Shown: piece by piece, positions 25,190 to 36,968 of the stretch
How positions within the stretch are numbered: position 1 is the stretch's first letter
How the letters are laid out: every line of letters begins with the position of its first letter
Assembly: GCF_041296385.1 (NCBI RefSeq)
Contig: NC_091019.1
Span: forward strand, 14,090,531-14,154,530
From: Aphelocoma coerulescens
Lineage: Eukaryota; Chordata; Aves; Passeriformes; Corvidae
Direction: 5' to 3'
Length of the DNA: 64,000 nt
The notes under the pieces: model-generated
The model's database searches: none
The model's input: the letters and a program-made list of their open reading frames with translations, nothing else
What the model was told of the DNA's origin: nothing
Made by a program: the position numbers and the translations under genes

Positions 25190-25620
25190 CACGAGGGCTT
25201 TTAAAGGGCACGGCGGCGGCAGCGCCCACTCTGGGCTTCCCGCGCTTTTCCGCCCCCCTCAGGATTTCGCGCGCTTTTCCCCCGCCCATCAGCGCTCCCC
25301 GCACTGCGCACGCGCGGCCGCGCGAGGCACCGCCCCGCGCCCCTCCCCTCAGGCGCCGCCGCGGCCCGGCCCCGCCATGTCGGACCGGCTGGCCAAGCCC
25401 TCCTGCCTCATCGTCGCCAGCGCCGCCGCCGCGGGTGAGACGCACTGGGGGGGCCCCGCCGGGTCGCGGGGAGTCACCGCTCCGGCCTCTGCGGGTGTCC
25501 CGCGCCCCCCGTCCCTTCTCAGCGCCGCGGCGGGGCGGGGCGGGGCGGTGCCGCGCGGGGGTGTCCCCTGTGTGGCTGTCGCGGCGTGTCCCGCGTGTGC
25601 CCGCCCCACAGCCCTTGCCG
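25190..25620 (+). promoter_or_regulatory. GATD1: CpG-island promoter of GATD1
   Basis: The island surrounds the GATD1 start codon at 25377. Upstream of the ATG are two similar blocks, each containing CGCGCTTTTCC; the second includes TTTCGCGC (25265-25272), which fits the E2F consensus. No TATA box is evident, as is usual for housekeeping CpG promoters. The E2F assignment is a motif match only. Confidence 0.65.
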
Positions 25621-28600
25621 TGTGCGTGTCCCGTGTGTGTCTGTGTGTGTGTCACACTGCGGCCGAGCTGCTCAGCCCCACGTGTGCCCTCCGTGCGCAG
25701 CTGTGAGCCCACACCGTGCTCATCCGCACTGCAGGTGTTGCCTCCATGTGCAGCTGTGCTGGTTGGCTCTTCTGCGTGTGGCTTTAGTGGCTTTGAGGGG
25801 AAGGACGGTCGGCTTAGATTGGATGTTAGGGGGAAAAATCTTTTCCTGTGAGGGTGGAGAGGCCTTGGCACTGGTTGCCCGGAGAAACTGTGGGTGCTCC
25901 ATCCCTGGGAGTCTCCCAGGCCAGGCTGAACAGGACTTGGAGTAATCTGGGGTAGCGGAAGGTGTCCCTGCCCATGGCAAGAGATTGGTACAAGATGGGA
26001 TTTAAGGTCCCTCCCAACCCAAATCATTCCAGGATTCTATTCCTCAGCACACAGCTCACCTGTAATGAAGGCTATACATTTTTGATGTCTTAAAGTCATT
26101 GAATCATAACAAAATAATCCTCTGAAATTATCTAGCGCTTTTAAGATGAGCAGAACCCCAAGCTTGTGTACTTTGCTAGATAAAGTTTGGCCTGGATTAG
26201 ACTATCACTGTTGTTTCCCTAAGGTGTTGGACTCTGTTTCCAGGTGTTTCAGCCCAGTCATTCCTTCACTGCTTTACTCTGGCCAGCTCTGCCTTTAACC
26301 TGCAAGTGGCAACTCCTGGGGTGAGTGAAAATGGGCAAATACTGTGATTTCAGCCTGAAACCAATTGATACCTCAGTTGTGATAATTGTACTATAAATGT
26401 ATTGAGAGGTGTTTTATTGGCCTTAAATATTAAGGGACCTGTTTAATTCTGTTTTTTTAATACCCAAGTGACTGCAGGCTTTCTGTAGCATGGATTTGTA
26501 CTTTTGTGGTGTCTGTTCCCACAAAGAGTGGAGGAAAAACTATTAGCACTAATTCAGTGGGAAAAATGGAAAACTTCAGTTTTTTGAGAGCTGAAGCATC
26601 CCAAAATCCCACATGGCCATCCTTCAGGAAGTGTCATGGATGCTTGTGCAGTGATCCTGACCACGGTGTGTGAACCATGTTATCCCCAGGGCAAGCCCAT
26701 TGATTTTGTGGATGTGAACGAGGGCAACATGCGCTGGATCCAGGACTTCCGCATGAAATCCTATGCCAACCCTGCCAAGCTGGAGTCCATTGATGGTAAG
26801 TGTATCCCCACAGGCCACTGTCAGGAAAACAGGGGTTGCTTAGGGCCAGGATTTTAGGGAAGAGCGACACAGAAAAGGCAGGAAAGTTGTGTTTCAAGAG
26901 AAAACCATGGCCAGCTGCAGTTGTTGTTTTATTTTTTATTTAAGAGGAAGTCCTGGCAACTGCTTTGCTGTTTTCCTATTTATCTTGGAATGGTCATTCT
27001 CTTTTAATATATATGCAATGTATACATATAATGTCTGTGTTGTATATAAGCACACACTACATTGTTACTTGTTCAAAATAAATATTTTGCTGGAGTAGGA
27101 GCCAGCAGACAGAACAGTTCTAAGTTTTGCTTGGATCATCAGGGCTTATTAAAAATGTGTGTTCTTTGTCCCAAGAAGGACCTTTTTCTCTCTTCTGTGT
27201 GTAGCTCTGTTAGTTTCTTTAGGTTATTTTTAACTGATTCATGTAGGCTTGTCCTATTTTTTTCCAAATGTGCAGTGGATTTATGGTCAGACTTTTTGGG
27301 TTTTTTACCTGTCCTACAGTCTGTCCCTGCTTTCCTCCTGACCAGGGGCTCGGTACCATGCCCTGCTGATCCCAAACTGCCCTGGGGCCATGACTGACCT
27401 GGCCAACAGTGGGTACCTGGCCAAGATCCTGCAGCACTTCAGCACTGAGAGCAGTAGGTGAACATCCTCGGGGGAGTGGGTAAATGAAACAGGGCTCCTG
27501 TGCTGCTCCTGCAGGGCTGCTGCCTTCCAGAGACTTAGAAGTGTTTGCATGGCTAAAGAGCATTCAGAACTGGGGAGGAAAAAGGTGTCTTCAGGGGGGG
27601 AACAAGTATCTTAATGGGCCTTAAAAAACAGAAAGGGAGTCTTAGAAGAAAAAAAAAGTATCCTAAAATGTCTTAAAAAGGAAAATGGGAGTCTTAAAAG
27701 GAAAAAAACCTGTCCTTAAGTGTCTTAAATCGGAAAAAGAGAGCCTTGAAAAGGGAAAAGAGGTCTTAAAGTATCTTAAAAAGCAGTGCTAGTAGCTTTT
27801 CAGAGCTTGTCTCAGAAGAAGGATTTGCTGCGTTATAGTGGTACAGAAATGGCTCTGTCCAAATCAGCAGGATTCAAGGCTCAGAGCCAAGTGAGGAATG
27901 CACCAGGATCATCATTAAAGCTGCAGTTAATCAAGACTTGGGGTGTGCTCTGCATTTGAGCATTTGTGGACCTGTCTCTGGACTTGGAGTAAAAATCTGC
28001 CTTACTCTTCCCCTTACTGAAATAATAATAGAATAACTATAGTAATTCTATTATAGACAATAACTGCTACTGCAGTGTGCAGGAAAGCCCCTACAACCTA
28101 GAGGAACATTGTCAGTGCAGTATAACTTCACTGCAGGAGGGCAGCATGACTCTCACCACACTCACCTGTTTTAACTATTTGGAGATGCTCACAAATGTGC
28201 TTTAATTCTTTTCTAGAGCCCATCTGTGCCGTGGGACAGGGAGTGGCAGCTTTGTGTTGTGCCACCAATGAAGATAAATCCTGGGTTTTCCAGGGATACA
28301 GCCTGACAGGGGTAAGTCAAGCTTTTACCTGATTTTTGCTGTTTGGGGGCTTTTTTGCTGTGTGAATTTCTGGTGGTTTTGGTCTCACCCAGGAACTTCC
28401 TATAAACATGAATTACTGGTTTGATACCCTTGGCTTGTGCAAGATGTGCAGAGTTGTCTTTGACAAGGGGCCCAGCAATGAGGGCGTGAAGGGTTTGTCC
28501 CACTGGCATGGTAACTGGCGTGTGTGGAATGCTTTCCCTCTGATTGTTCAGTAAACTTTAAACTGAAGCAAAAAAAGTGCTGGAAATTCCTGCTGCAGCT

Positions 28601-30939
28601 CTTTGCATTTGTTGTTGAGGACTTAAAAAGTTTGTTTGTTTGTTTGTTTCATGAATGGGGATAAATGATATTTCTCAAGGTGCTGTTTCTTTTTGAAAGG
28701 TAGAGGGAGTCTTAGGAAAGCAGAGGAAGTTTTAGGCAAAAAGCCAGTACAAATTGTCTTGCAATTAAAGCAGCCGGTTACTGCTGATACTTTATTTATG
28801 TGCTCTGACCTCACAGCCCATTTTATAGTGTCAGAGTGATGAAAATCGCCCTAGTACAGCTTCTAGTGTGGAAAATTTACCATGAAAATTAAGAAATTGA
28901 GATTTTGTGACTCACAAAAGCTATGAGTGTTCTCATGTCCTTCGGTTTGAGTTAAGGATCATTTATGGCTCTATATGAATTGTTATAGTCCATGATGAAA
29001 TATTGTAAATCATGATGTGGCCTAGCTATAGTTGCTGTGGAAACCATAAAATTAAATTCCTTCCCTTTGCACATAAAAACTGTAAGAGCTCCTAAATTTT
29101 CTGTCTTTAAGCTGTTTCCCATATTCATTCCAACATGGATTACTGTTTTTGGACTCTGCAGGGGGCACAGCATCTGTGTCCAAATATTTGTGTGCCATGG
29201 ACAGACAGGTCTGTGCCTTCCTGAAGTTAATCACACCTGCAGAAATTGTTTGGTTGTTGTTTTTTCCTCTTTACTTAACTCATTTAAGAGTTTCCAGTTT
29301 GCTCCCTGCACAAAATCCATCAAAGCTGCTTGTGGTTATTTGGTTGGGAGAATAGTAGAGGGAGCAGAAATATAAATTTCAGGGAAATATGTTCTGGTTT
29401 TGCTTGGCTTTTTCTGTAAAAAGCCAGCCAGACTCCTTTCCTTTTGATCTATTTCAGCCCTCTGTGTACGAGCTGGTGAGGCAGCCGAATTTTGCCAGTT
29501 TGTCCATTATTGTGGAAGATTTTGTGAAGGATTCTGGAGCTACATTCAGTGGTGGGTCATGCCTGGTGTCCAGGATGGACACTTTGTGTCTCCTTTGGGA
29601 AGTGAGGGCTTGTGTGCCAGTAGTATCCAGCTGAGCAGGCCACTGGCAGGATATCTCATCTGGCATTCCCATTCCCTCATTTACCAGTACATCACTGGTC
29701 ATTTGCAAGGCCAGGTTGGACAGGGCTTGGAGCAGTCTGGGATAGTGGAAGGTGTCCTTGCCCGTGCCATGGGGATGGCAATGAGCTTTAGGGTCTCTTC
29801 CTACCCAAACCAGGCTGGGAGTCTGTCTGGAATGAGGTAACTTAAAAATTCTGTTTGGGGTGCTGAGCAGTTGCTGGTACATCTGAGCACGCTGGGATGT
29901 TGTAACTGGCCAGAAAATGGGTATTTAATTTTTGTAGCGTGGTGATCACAACTCATGTCTGGTATAAGAAGAATTTATGTTGTATTGTGAGGTAATTGCA
30001 ACTTTCAAAGACATACTTTGAGATGATGAAAGTCTCCTGATATATGTGCTTTACCCACCTGGTGTTAATTGAATCAAGGACCCAGTCCTGTTCTTCCAGA
30101 AAAGGATTTCCTAGGGAAATTGTTTCAGCATGAGGGGCTTGAGACTGCCTCTGTCTGCTGGGGTAATAGATCAGCACCCAGCAAATCTGTCTGGCCAAAA
30201 TAGTTACGTGTTGTGTTGGGTTTATCAGTGGTGGGATTCTGGCACTGAGTTTGTGTGCTCTAACAGAATCCCTGTGTTTTTCCTCCTGTGTTCAGCCAGC
30301 AGCCCAGATGCTGTCCATGTGGTGCTGGACAGGCACCTGGTGACAGGACAGAATGAGAATTCCACCCTTCCTGCTGTCCAGAACCTTCTGATTCTTTGCA
30401 ATGTCAGGTAAGGTAAGATGGGGCTTAAGAACTGGGAACAGCCATTGGTGAGCATCTTTTGGTTTCAGGAATACTGTCCCTCAAAAGGGTTTTTTCCCCA
30501 TGGTTTTCTACTGAAGTGTGTGTCACTTCTGTTTGGTCAAGCCAGCAAGGGAGTTCTGTCTTTTGGCAAAGAGCATTTGATTATTTAGAAAAAGAAGATG
30601 AAAATGTGTGGGGAAATGCACAGCTGTAGTGGAACTGGCAAAGTAAAATGCTGAATAGGCTTCACTAAACATTTCTGTTCAGGGAAACATCTCTTGTTTC
30701 TTGAGCTTTGGCAGGCTGGCTTTGAGTCAGCTCTGGTTTAGGATTCTGAGTATGAATGGATTTAATTTCTTTGGAAATGGCTTGGCTTGTTTGAGAGTCA
30801 TCTTGTCAGACAGAAGAGCACATATGAATAACCACAAACCCCTTCTTTTGTTCAGGTGCGTGTGTGGTACCAGTCCTGTCCTGGCTGTGCACTAACAGGT
30901 CCTGTCATGTCTGGGTGTGTTTCCTTCAACAGGAAATGA
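25377..30939 (+). CDS. GATD1: Glutamine amidotransferase-like class 1 domain protein 1 (PDDC1), eight coding exons
   Basis: Coding exons are 25377-25434, 26244-26320, 26690-26795, 27346-27453, 28217-28311, 29458-29551, 30296-30407 and 30933-30939. All junctions are GT/AG and phases close to 218 residues (human about 220). The protein is a small DJ-1/PfpI-like, GATase1-fold protein; its reaction is not established. It is close to human throughout: [68 protein letters not shown] and [13 protein letters not shown]. At the nucleophile-elbow position of DJ-1 relatives I read Gly-Gln-Gly (residues 123-125) rather than the expected Cys, so classical amidotransferase or C56-type catalysis is doubtful. 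The last exon adds only the end of Arg, one Lys and the stop. CR1 fragments sit in introns 1 and 6. TALDO1 lies downstream, convergent. Confidence 0.95.
25812..26042 (+). repeat. CR1 LINE 3' fragment in GATD1 intron 1
   Basis: It runs from TTAGATTGGATGTTAGGGGG through ggttgcccggagaaactgtg and gtctcccaggccaggctgaa to TCCCAACCCAAATCATTCCA. It is a complete CR1 3' end in sense with the host gene. Confidence 0.9.
27585..27790 (+). repeat. Purine-rich imperfect tandem array in GATD1 intron 4
   Basis: About 200 bp are built of repeated short blocks of the form (A/G)TCTTAAAA followed by GGAAAA/AGAAAA runs. The copies are diverged and the unit length is variable. Confidence 0.7.
29697..29815 (+). 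repeat. CR1 LINE 3' fragment in GATD1 intron 6
   Basis: It contains gcaaggccaggttggacagg, gcttggagcagtctgggata and cttcctacccaaaccaggct, in CR1 order. Confidence 0.82.
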
Positions 30940-33900
30940 AGGAGAAGGTCTGTTTGCAAAGAGGGTGGATGAAGAGCCAGCAGGCTGAGGATTTCCATGG
31001 CTGTGACCTGGATAAAGCATCCCTCTGAACCCCTGTCCTGGACTCTGGAGTGACTGTGGCAGTGAAGCAACAGTGTCAGGTTCTGTGTATATGGAATCAT
31101 GAAGGTTTTCAGAAGCAGCTGGGACACTCCCTTACATTTTTGCTGCTCCATTTTCTCACTGCTTCTCTAGACCCTCAATTTACAGATGTGGGGAACTGTC
31201 TTCTCAAAACCCCCCAAAAGTTGGTGCTGTGAATACAAATTGCTGAAGCTGAAGGCCTTGCTGTGGGTTGGCATTGTACTGATGCACAGCATGCCCTTGT
31301 TTTCTTCCTGCTCACATCGCTGGAATTGTGTTTAAAAAGTTTGCTCAGCTATTTTTTTTAAATGGTCCTACAATTGTTTATTTGTTCTCCTTTGTGCTGC
31401 TTATGTTGTGGGTTTTGTTCTCTTGGAAATACTCCTCTCTGGGAGTACACTGCTGCTGTCTCTTGCTGGAATTTTGTGGACTAAGGCACTGAAAAATGAA
31501 GGTGGCTAATGTGGGTCCCATGTGAGGAACCAGTTGTAGGGTTGAGTCTGGCCTTCTGCTTCCTTCTGAGCTGCAGGTGTGGCTTGAAGCTGAGCATGGA
31601 AAGGAATTATCAGACTGAGATTTTTTTTTTAATTGTTGCAGGCTCAGACATACCAAATATATTGGAAAGTAGATAAATTAACTTTCAGATAATTGATTTT
31701 CCTTCCCTCTTAGAATTGTGGGCAACATTTCTCCAGTGCCCTAAGGGGAAGGACCTTTGGGGTTGCATTTTTGTTTTTCTTACCAGGATATTAAAATATT
31801 TTGGTTCTAACAAGTCATCAAGCAGGGAAATTTTGTCTTTTCTATGGAAATCCAGTTTTTTGGCTCTGTCTCAAGAATTCAGTGTGATTTTAAAAGACAG
31901 ACTGCTGTGGGTTTTGCTGGGTCTTCTGCTATTGCATTCTGGAGCCCAGCTTACAGATCTTTGGCATTGATGGAAATTAAAACCAGAATTTGAAATGAAA
32001 ATTGGGCTTTGATAGAAAGTAAAGTATCAATTAGCTTTGGTAATTTAAATCTTCATTCTTGACAAGCCATCTTGGGGATTTGATGTTGACACCATCAGGG
32101 AATACTTTCAGTCTGGAAAGCCACATCTAGTTTGTGAAGTGGGAGACTGCATTTCCTTAGGGACTGTTGTTTCTGTGGGATTTTGCCAAAATCGCTGCAT
32201 CTTTTACTGCTTACCTGTAAAAATAGAATATTGCTGTCTACCCTGTGTCCTGTTTTCATTCCTTAAATGAGGTTCTGTTCAGGCTCATTCATTTGCTGCC
32301 AGGTGAGCAAACAGTGTTCACATCACTACAGGCTTTGATCAGTCCCCTGTTGTGCAATTTTTCCTTACTTTGTGGCATCCCAGACCTGCTGGAATTGCTC
32401 TGCTTGTGCCTCTGTTGGGAAGCAAACAGTTGGACAGAGCACACTGCCTGGGGACTTGATGGTGCTTCCTTTTTCCTCCCATATGAGAGCAGAAAAAAGA
32501 TGAGCTCCTGTGTGTGTTTTCACTCTTTCCCATCACACACCCCATTTTATCTCCTCAGCCATGAAGTTGCTCTTGGGAAAATTGGGGTAAGAGTTGTGTG
32601 GTCTGTCAGCAAGTGGCTGGAGAGGTGATGTGTGCAGGTGTGGGCTGACAGCTTTGTGAGTGGGATCTGGATGTGGTGGGCTGGATTGTGTCACCTTCAC
32701 AAGTCATGCTGACAAACTGGGAGCCATCTGAGTCATAGAATCATGGAATTTAGGTTAGAAAAGAGCTTTTAAGATGAAGTCCAAGCATCAGTGCAGCACC
32801 ACCACCATGTTCACCACTCACCCTCAGGTGTCCCATCCATGTGTTTTCTGGACACTTCCCGGGATGGTGACTTCCACCACTGCCCTGGGCAGCCTGTTCC
32901 AGTGATTGACATCCATTTCCGTGAAGAATTTTTCCCTAATATCCAACCTAAGCTTCCCCAGGCACAACTTGAGGCCATTAGTGATGATAGCTCTTAAGTT
33001 CTTGTTACAGTATGACCAATTTTAGCCAGGGTTTGGAAATTGTTCAAAAACGGTGGGAAAAGAAGATGAAATGAACATAGAAAACACAAAGCTGTTGAAC
33101 GTTGTCCAGGTATGTTCAGGAAAGTTTTATTCTGTTTATTTTCCGTGTTAATTTTGTTCTACAAATGTAAAACATGATAATTTGTTTTTTTCTTTTCTTT
33201 TACCTAGAAGGTATTTACATCAACCGAAATCATGAAGTGGCATTACACAAAGAGCAAGGATTTTTTCATAATTCTTCCATTTTAAACTTCCCATGGGAAG
33301 AACCTGGGTTTGTATCTTCTGTACCTTGTGCCTGGTCCAGGTGAGGAACCCTGTGAACGATCCCATCCCAGGCATCCAAGCAGTGGTGTTTATACTGAGG
33401 GGTTTTTGTCTCCAGGGCAGAAACTGCTTCCCAAAGAACTGAAAACCTTCAAATTTGGGCGATTTTCATCCCACACAAACCTTGATTCAGCATTGCAGTG
33501 TGCAGTGCTTGGTGCTTTGGTCCTAGGAATGTTACCAGCCAGGCTTGTTTCCTTGGAAATCTGTTCCTGGTGACATCCAGCTGGTAGGTTTCATTGTTTT
33601 GTTTATTTGGGTGGGGGTTTGGTTTTATTTTCTAGGGCTTTTTATTTATTTGGGACTCACATTGTTACATCTTCTCTTAATAGCTGGGACCATATCCTCT
33701 TTTTTTCTCTGGTATTTTTACAGGCAGATATGGAGGTACCTGCTAGAAGCATCAGAGTGCCTCTGCAGTAGGTGGAGCAGGATGAATCCAAATGGATAAG
33801 GAGTTTTGTCAGATGTTGGCTCACAGCTGTAAAAGGGCACCGCTGTCTTGTACCCCACAAAGGATTTATTCACCAAGAGGACAGCCCACCATCCCTAAGG

Positions 33901-34200
33901 TACGGGAGCATTTCCTGGCAGGTTTACAGCCAAGCTGGGAAGAGGGGTGCTGGTGCAGCAGTTGGGAAACTGCTTAACTCTGGAAAACAGAGCCCCAAGA
34001 CCTGCCTGTGGGCATGATCTCAATTTTCATGTTTTTGGGGATCCTGACAAGATGTTTGAACTCTGGCCCTGTCTGCAGCGATGGTTGTTGGTCATACTAG
34101 CATTCCATCAGTGTATTTAATATTTAATTAAGAAGATTCTTTTCTTGGAGCTTCCAGAGTATAATCTTGTAAAATAAACCTTAAAATTGTCTTTAAAAAT
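30940..34200 (+). other. Region downstream of GATD1, possible extended 3' UTR (AATAAA at 34173-34178)
   Basis: No coding exon recognised. The first good AATAAA on the plus strand after the GATD1 stop is at 34173-34178, preceded by an AT-rich stretch. ATTAAA variants occur near 31788 and 31973. A minus-oriented CR1 lies inside at 32730-33000, so a UTR reaching 34.2 kb would include it. Where GATD1 transcripts end cannot be decided from sequence. Confidence 0.3.
32730..33000 (-). repeat. CR1 LINE 3' fragment, reverse orientation
   Basis: On the plus strand it begins with the reverse of the CR1 end (TCATAGAATCATGGAATTTA) and continues through accaccatgttcaccactc, cactgccctgggcagcctgt and TTTTTCCCTAATATCCAACC. 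Confidence 0.9.
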
Positions 34201-35569
34201 GGAACCTGCTGCTTTATTCATCTTGTGTGCATTCAAACAAGGGCCAGAAGAGATGGAAGTGGCTCTCTGGTCCTTCTTTACTTTACAATTTCAAATGGAA
34301 TAGTTTGGTGGCATCCGTACTGGCCTCTGATGGCTGTATTGGATAGACATAACCAGTGAATCTAAGGACTCAAATTAAATTCCACGTTGGGAGGATGAAT
34401 ATAAATGGATGCACTCAGTGTGTCTGTTCTTCCAACAGCTCTGCTCTCCTGTACCTCCTGTTTCAAGAATGGAGGAGGTGCTGGGAGCAGCAGCATGTCT
34501 CCCTTAGCACAACGTGTGATGGGATGCAAGGCATGGCTGGAGGAGGAAGGAAAAGCTTTTCCAACCCAACTCCAAGCTTTGTGTGTTTGCTGGATGTTGG
34601 AATCTGAGAGAAGCCACCACAAGGAAGGGCTGGGAAAGCTGCTGTCATTTTCAAATCAATGCTTTAAAGTTTATGTATGTATTCTTTGGGATTTCTCCAC
34701 ACATACACTTTACATCTGCCCCTAATTCCTCAGTCCTGTCCTTGTGCCTGTAAGAGCTACAGACCTTGCTGGGAGGCAAGAGACATCTCCTGATTTCTTA
34801 ATCTGAGGAGGTATGGAGATCTGGGAAATCCCAGAAGGAGTTTGTAAGTGGGGCACAGACAAGGGCCCTGGGAGAGATCTCTCCATCTGCTGAAGAGAGG
34901 GGAAGTTGAGGAAGAGTTAGGAGTAAATGGACTTTGTGTGACTGACTAAGGAGCTGTACGGCTGTAAGGCTGAAGGTTTATGTGGTGCTTGTTTTTTTTT
35001 TCACCATTTCAGGAAGGATGTGGATTTTGTGGCTTAGCCACGGATGTCAGGCACCTCACAGCATCCAGCTGTGCTGCAGAGAAGGAACCCCAGTGCTGAG
35101 GAGGAAACACCAGCTGCCACCACAGCAGGTAAGGGACCCTGTGACCGAACATTTTAAGCATAACTTGTTTGCCTGCTGCCCCCTCAGCTCTTGAGAGGTG
35201 TCTGTAGGTAAGTGGAGTAAGGCATAATTTATTATTGTAACTTAACTGTTACTCAGGCACCTTTTCCTGCCTCTTACCCTTTCAGGGAAGTATTTTGTTC
35301 TCTCTTGAGCACCTTCTGAAACGCTTCAGAGTTTCATTTAAGCTCCAGTGTTACTGACCCAGCTGTGTCTCAGCTATGTGAGGGGACAGATTCCACGCAT
35401 GTGAAGGTTCTTGCCTCACTCAGGAAAAAAGGGGCATTTATTCCAAAGGCTCCAAGCCTCTGACCAGCCAGTTTGACAGCAGCAAGTCCCCACATTCTGT
35501 GTGCCTGAATCCCCAGCCTGACCTGGTGGGTGCAGTGTGTGGTGTTACAGCACAGCAACCTGCTCTAGG

Positions 35570-35656
35570 GGCAGGTGGCCCTGCCCATGCCAGGGGAGTG
35601 GAATGGGATGGTCTTCAAGGTCCCCTTCCAACCCAAACCATTCTGGGGATCTCTGT
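35570..35656 (+). repeat. CR1 LINE 3' tail fragment
   Basis: It reads ccctgcccatgccaggggag, then tcttcaaggtccccttccaa and cccaaaccattctgg, the terminal CR1 module. Confidence 0.82.
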
Positions 35657-36195
35657 AGGAATACTCAGTTTAGTAAGAGTGAAAAATGCCAGATAGGTTA
35701 AATTAAGAAGGAATGTGCAGTGGAGGGTCTGATGGCTGTAGGGAGGGGCAGGGTCAAGGTTTTAGTGCTGGCTTGACTTTGAGGATAAAAGGTCACCTCC
35801 CTTTGGGCAGCCTGCTTTCTGCCTGCTCTGCTTCCCCCCTCACCAACAGCTGTAGGACAGAGGGTCTGGATGAGTCCCCTGGGGACTTCACCTCCCTCTG
35901 GAAGACTGGCAGGATTCCCAGGGCAGGCTGGGAGTGCAGCACCAGCTGTCCGTGTCTGATTGTAGCTGGCTGTCCCTTTGGCTGGAACAGCAGCTCCCAG
36001 GTTGTTCTGGATGTGCTGACAGCAGAGCTGCTGTGTCACACTGGGGTGAGGGATCAGTGGCTCCCTTGGTCTGGACAGAGCATGTGTCTATCAGTGCTGG
36101 AGCTGCACTGCTGCCTTTTCTCCCTTTTCTTTAAGTTCAGGCAACTTTCTCAGGAAACAGCAAATTGTGTCCACATACAAGCAGGGATCTCTTAA

Positions 36196-36480
36196 AATCA
36201 AGGAATGAATCACTGAGGTTGGAGAGGACTGCTGAGACCATGAAGTCCAGCCATTCCCCTAGCACTGCCAAGGCCACCACTATCTCATGTCCTCAGGTGC
36301 CACATCCACGTGGCTTTTAAATCCCTCCAGGGATGGGGACTCAGCCACTGCCCTGGGCAGCTGTGCCAGGTTGGACAGCCCCTTTCAGTGAATAAATGTT
36401 CCCTAATATCCAATCTAAACCTTCCCTGGCACAACTTTAGGCTGTTTCCTTCTTGTCCTAGCACTTGTTCTTGTCTACTC
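36196..36480 (-). repeat. CR1 LINE 3' fragment, reverse orientation
   Basis: The plus strand reads the reverse of CR1: aatgaatcactgaggttgga, ccttcccctag-like spacer, atccctccagggatggggac, cactgccctgggcagctgtg, and TAATATCCAATCTAAACCTT. Confidence 0.88.
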
Positions 36481-36968
36481 TTCATAGAACTGGGTCTATA
36501 TAAACTAGTAAGATATACACACACACATATGTATATATTTTGACATATGTGTCTCACAGGAGTACTTGTGGGTTTTGTACCAAGAGGGGCTTATGAAAAC
36601 TGTGTTTGCTCTTTAAAATAACATGAAATTAAAAACTGTTTTCTTAAATGTGTTAGGACTGTAATCTTAATTAGGAATTTAATATAAAAAATCAAAATCC
36701 TATCAGGTGTCTCCTGCAGCAGTGAATTGACCATGTTACAGGGCAAATCGGTTTTAATTTGCATGTATTGACAAAAGTGCCACAAAAATTTGAAATTCCA
36801 TTTGTCCCCTTGCAAATTGATAAAAAAAAAAAAAAGCATGATACAGAAATCTATCCACACACAGCATGATACTTTTACAGGTAAGACATTTGTACATCCA
36901 CTGAACCTCAGGTGATCCACCTCAGCCTGGAGCACTCAGGGAAATGCTGATTATTATTTTGTCTTTTT

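Larger units (their letters stand above)
34201..36968. other. Intergenic stretch between the convergent GATD1 and TALDO1 genes
   Basis: No gene recognised. It holds two CR1 fragments, an AC/AT simple repeat at about 36515-36537, and A-rich sequence. ATTAAA motifs on the minus strand near 36680 and 36750 could end TALDO1 transcripts; no clear minus-strand AATAAA is close to the stop. Confidence 0.5.

Noticed and set aside
25005..26027. Minus-strand open frame of 340 codons over the GATD1 promoter
   Set aside because: It runs antisense through the CpG island, GATD1 exon 1 and a CR1 fragment. It has no protein-family signature and is a shadow frame.
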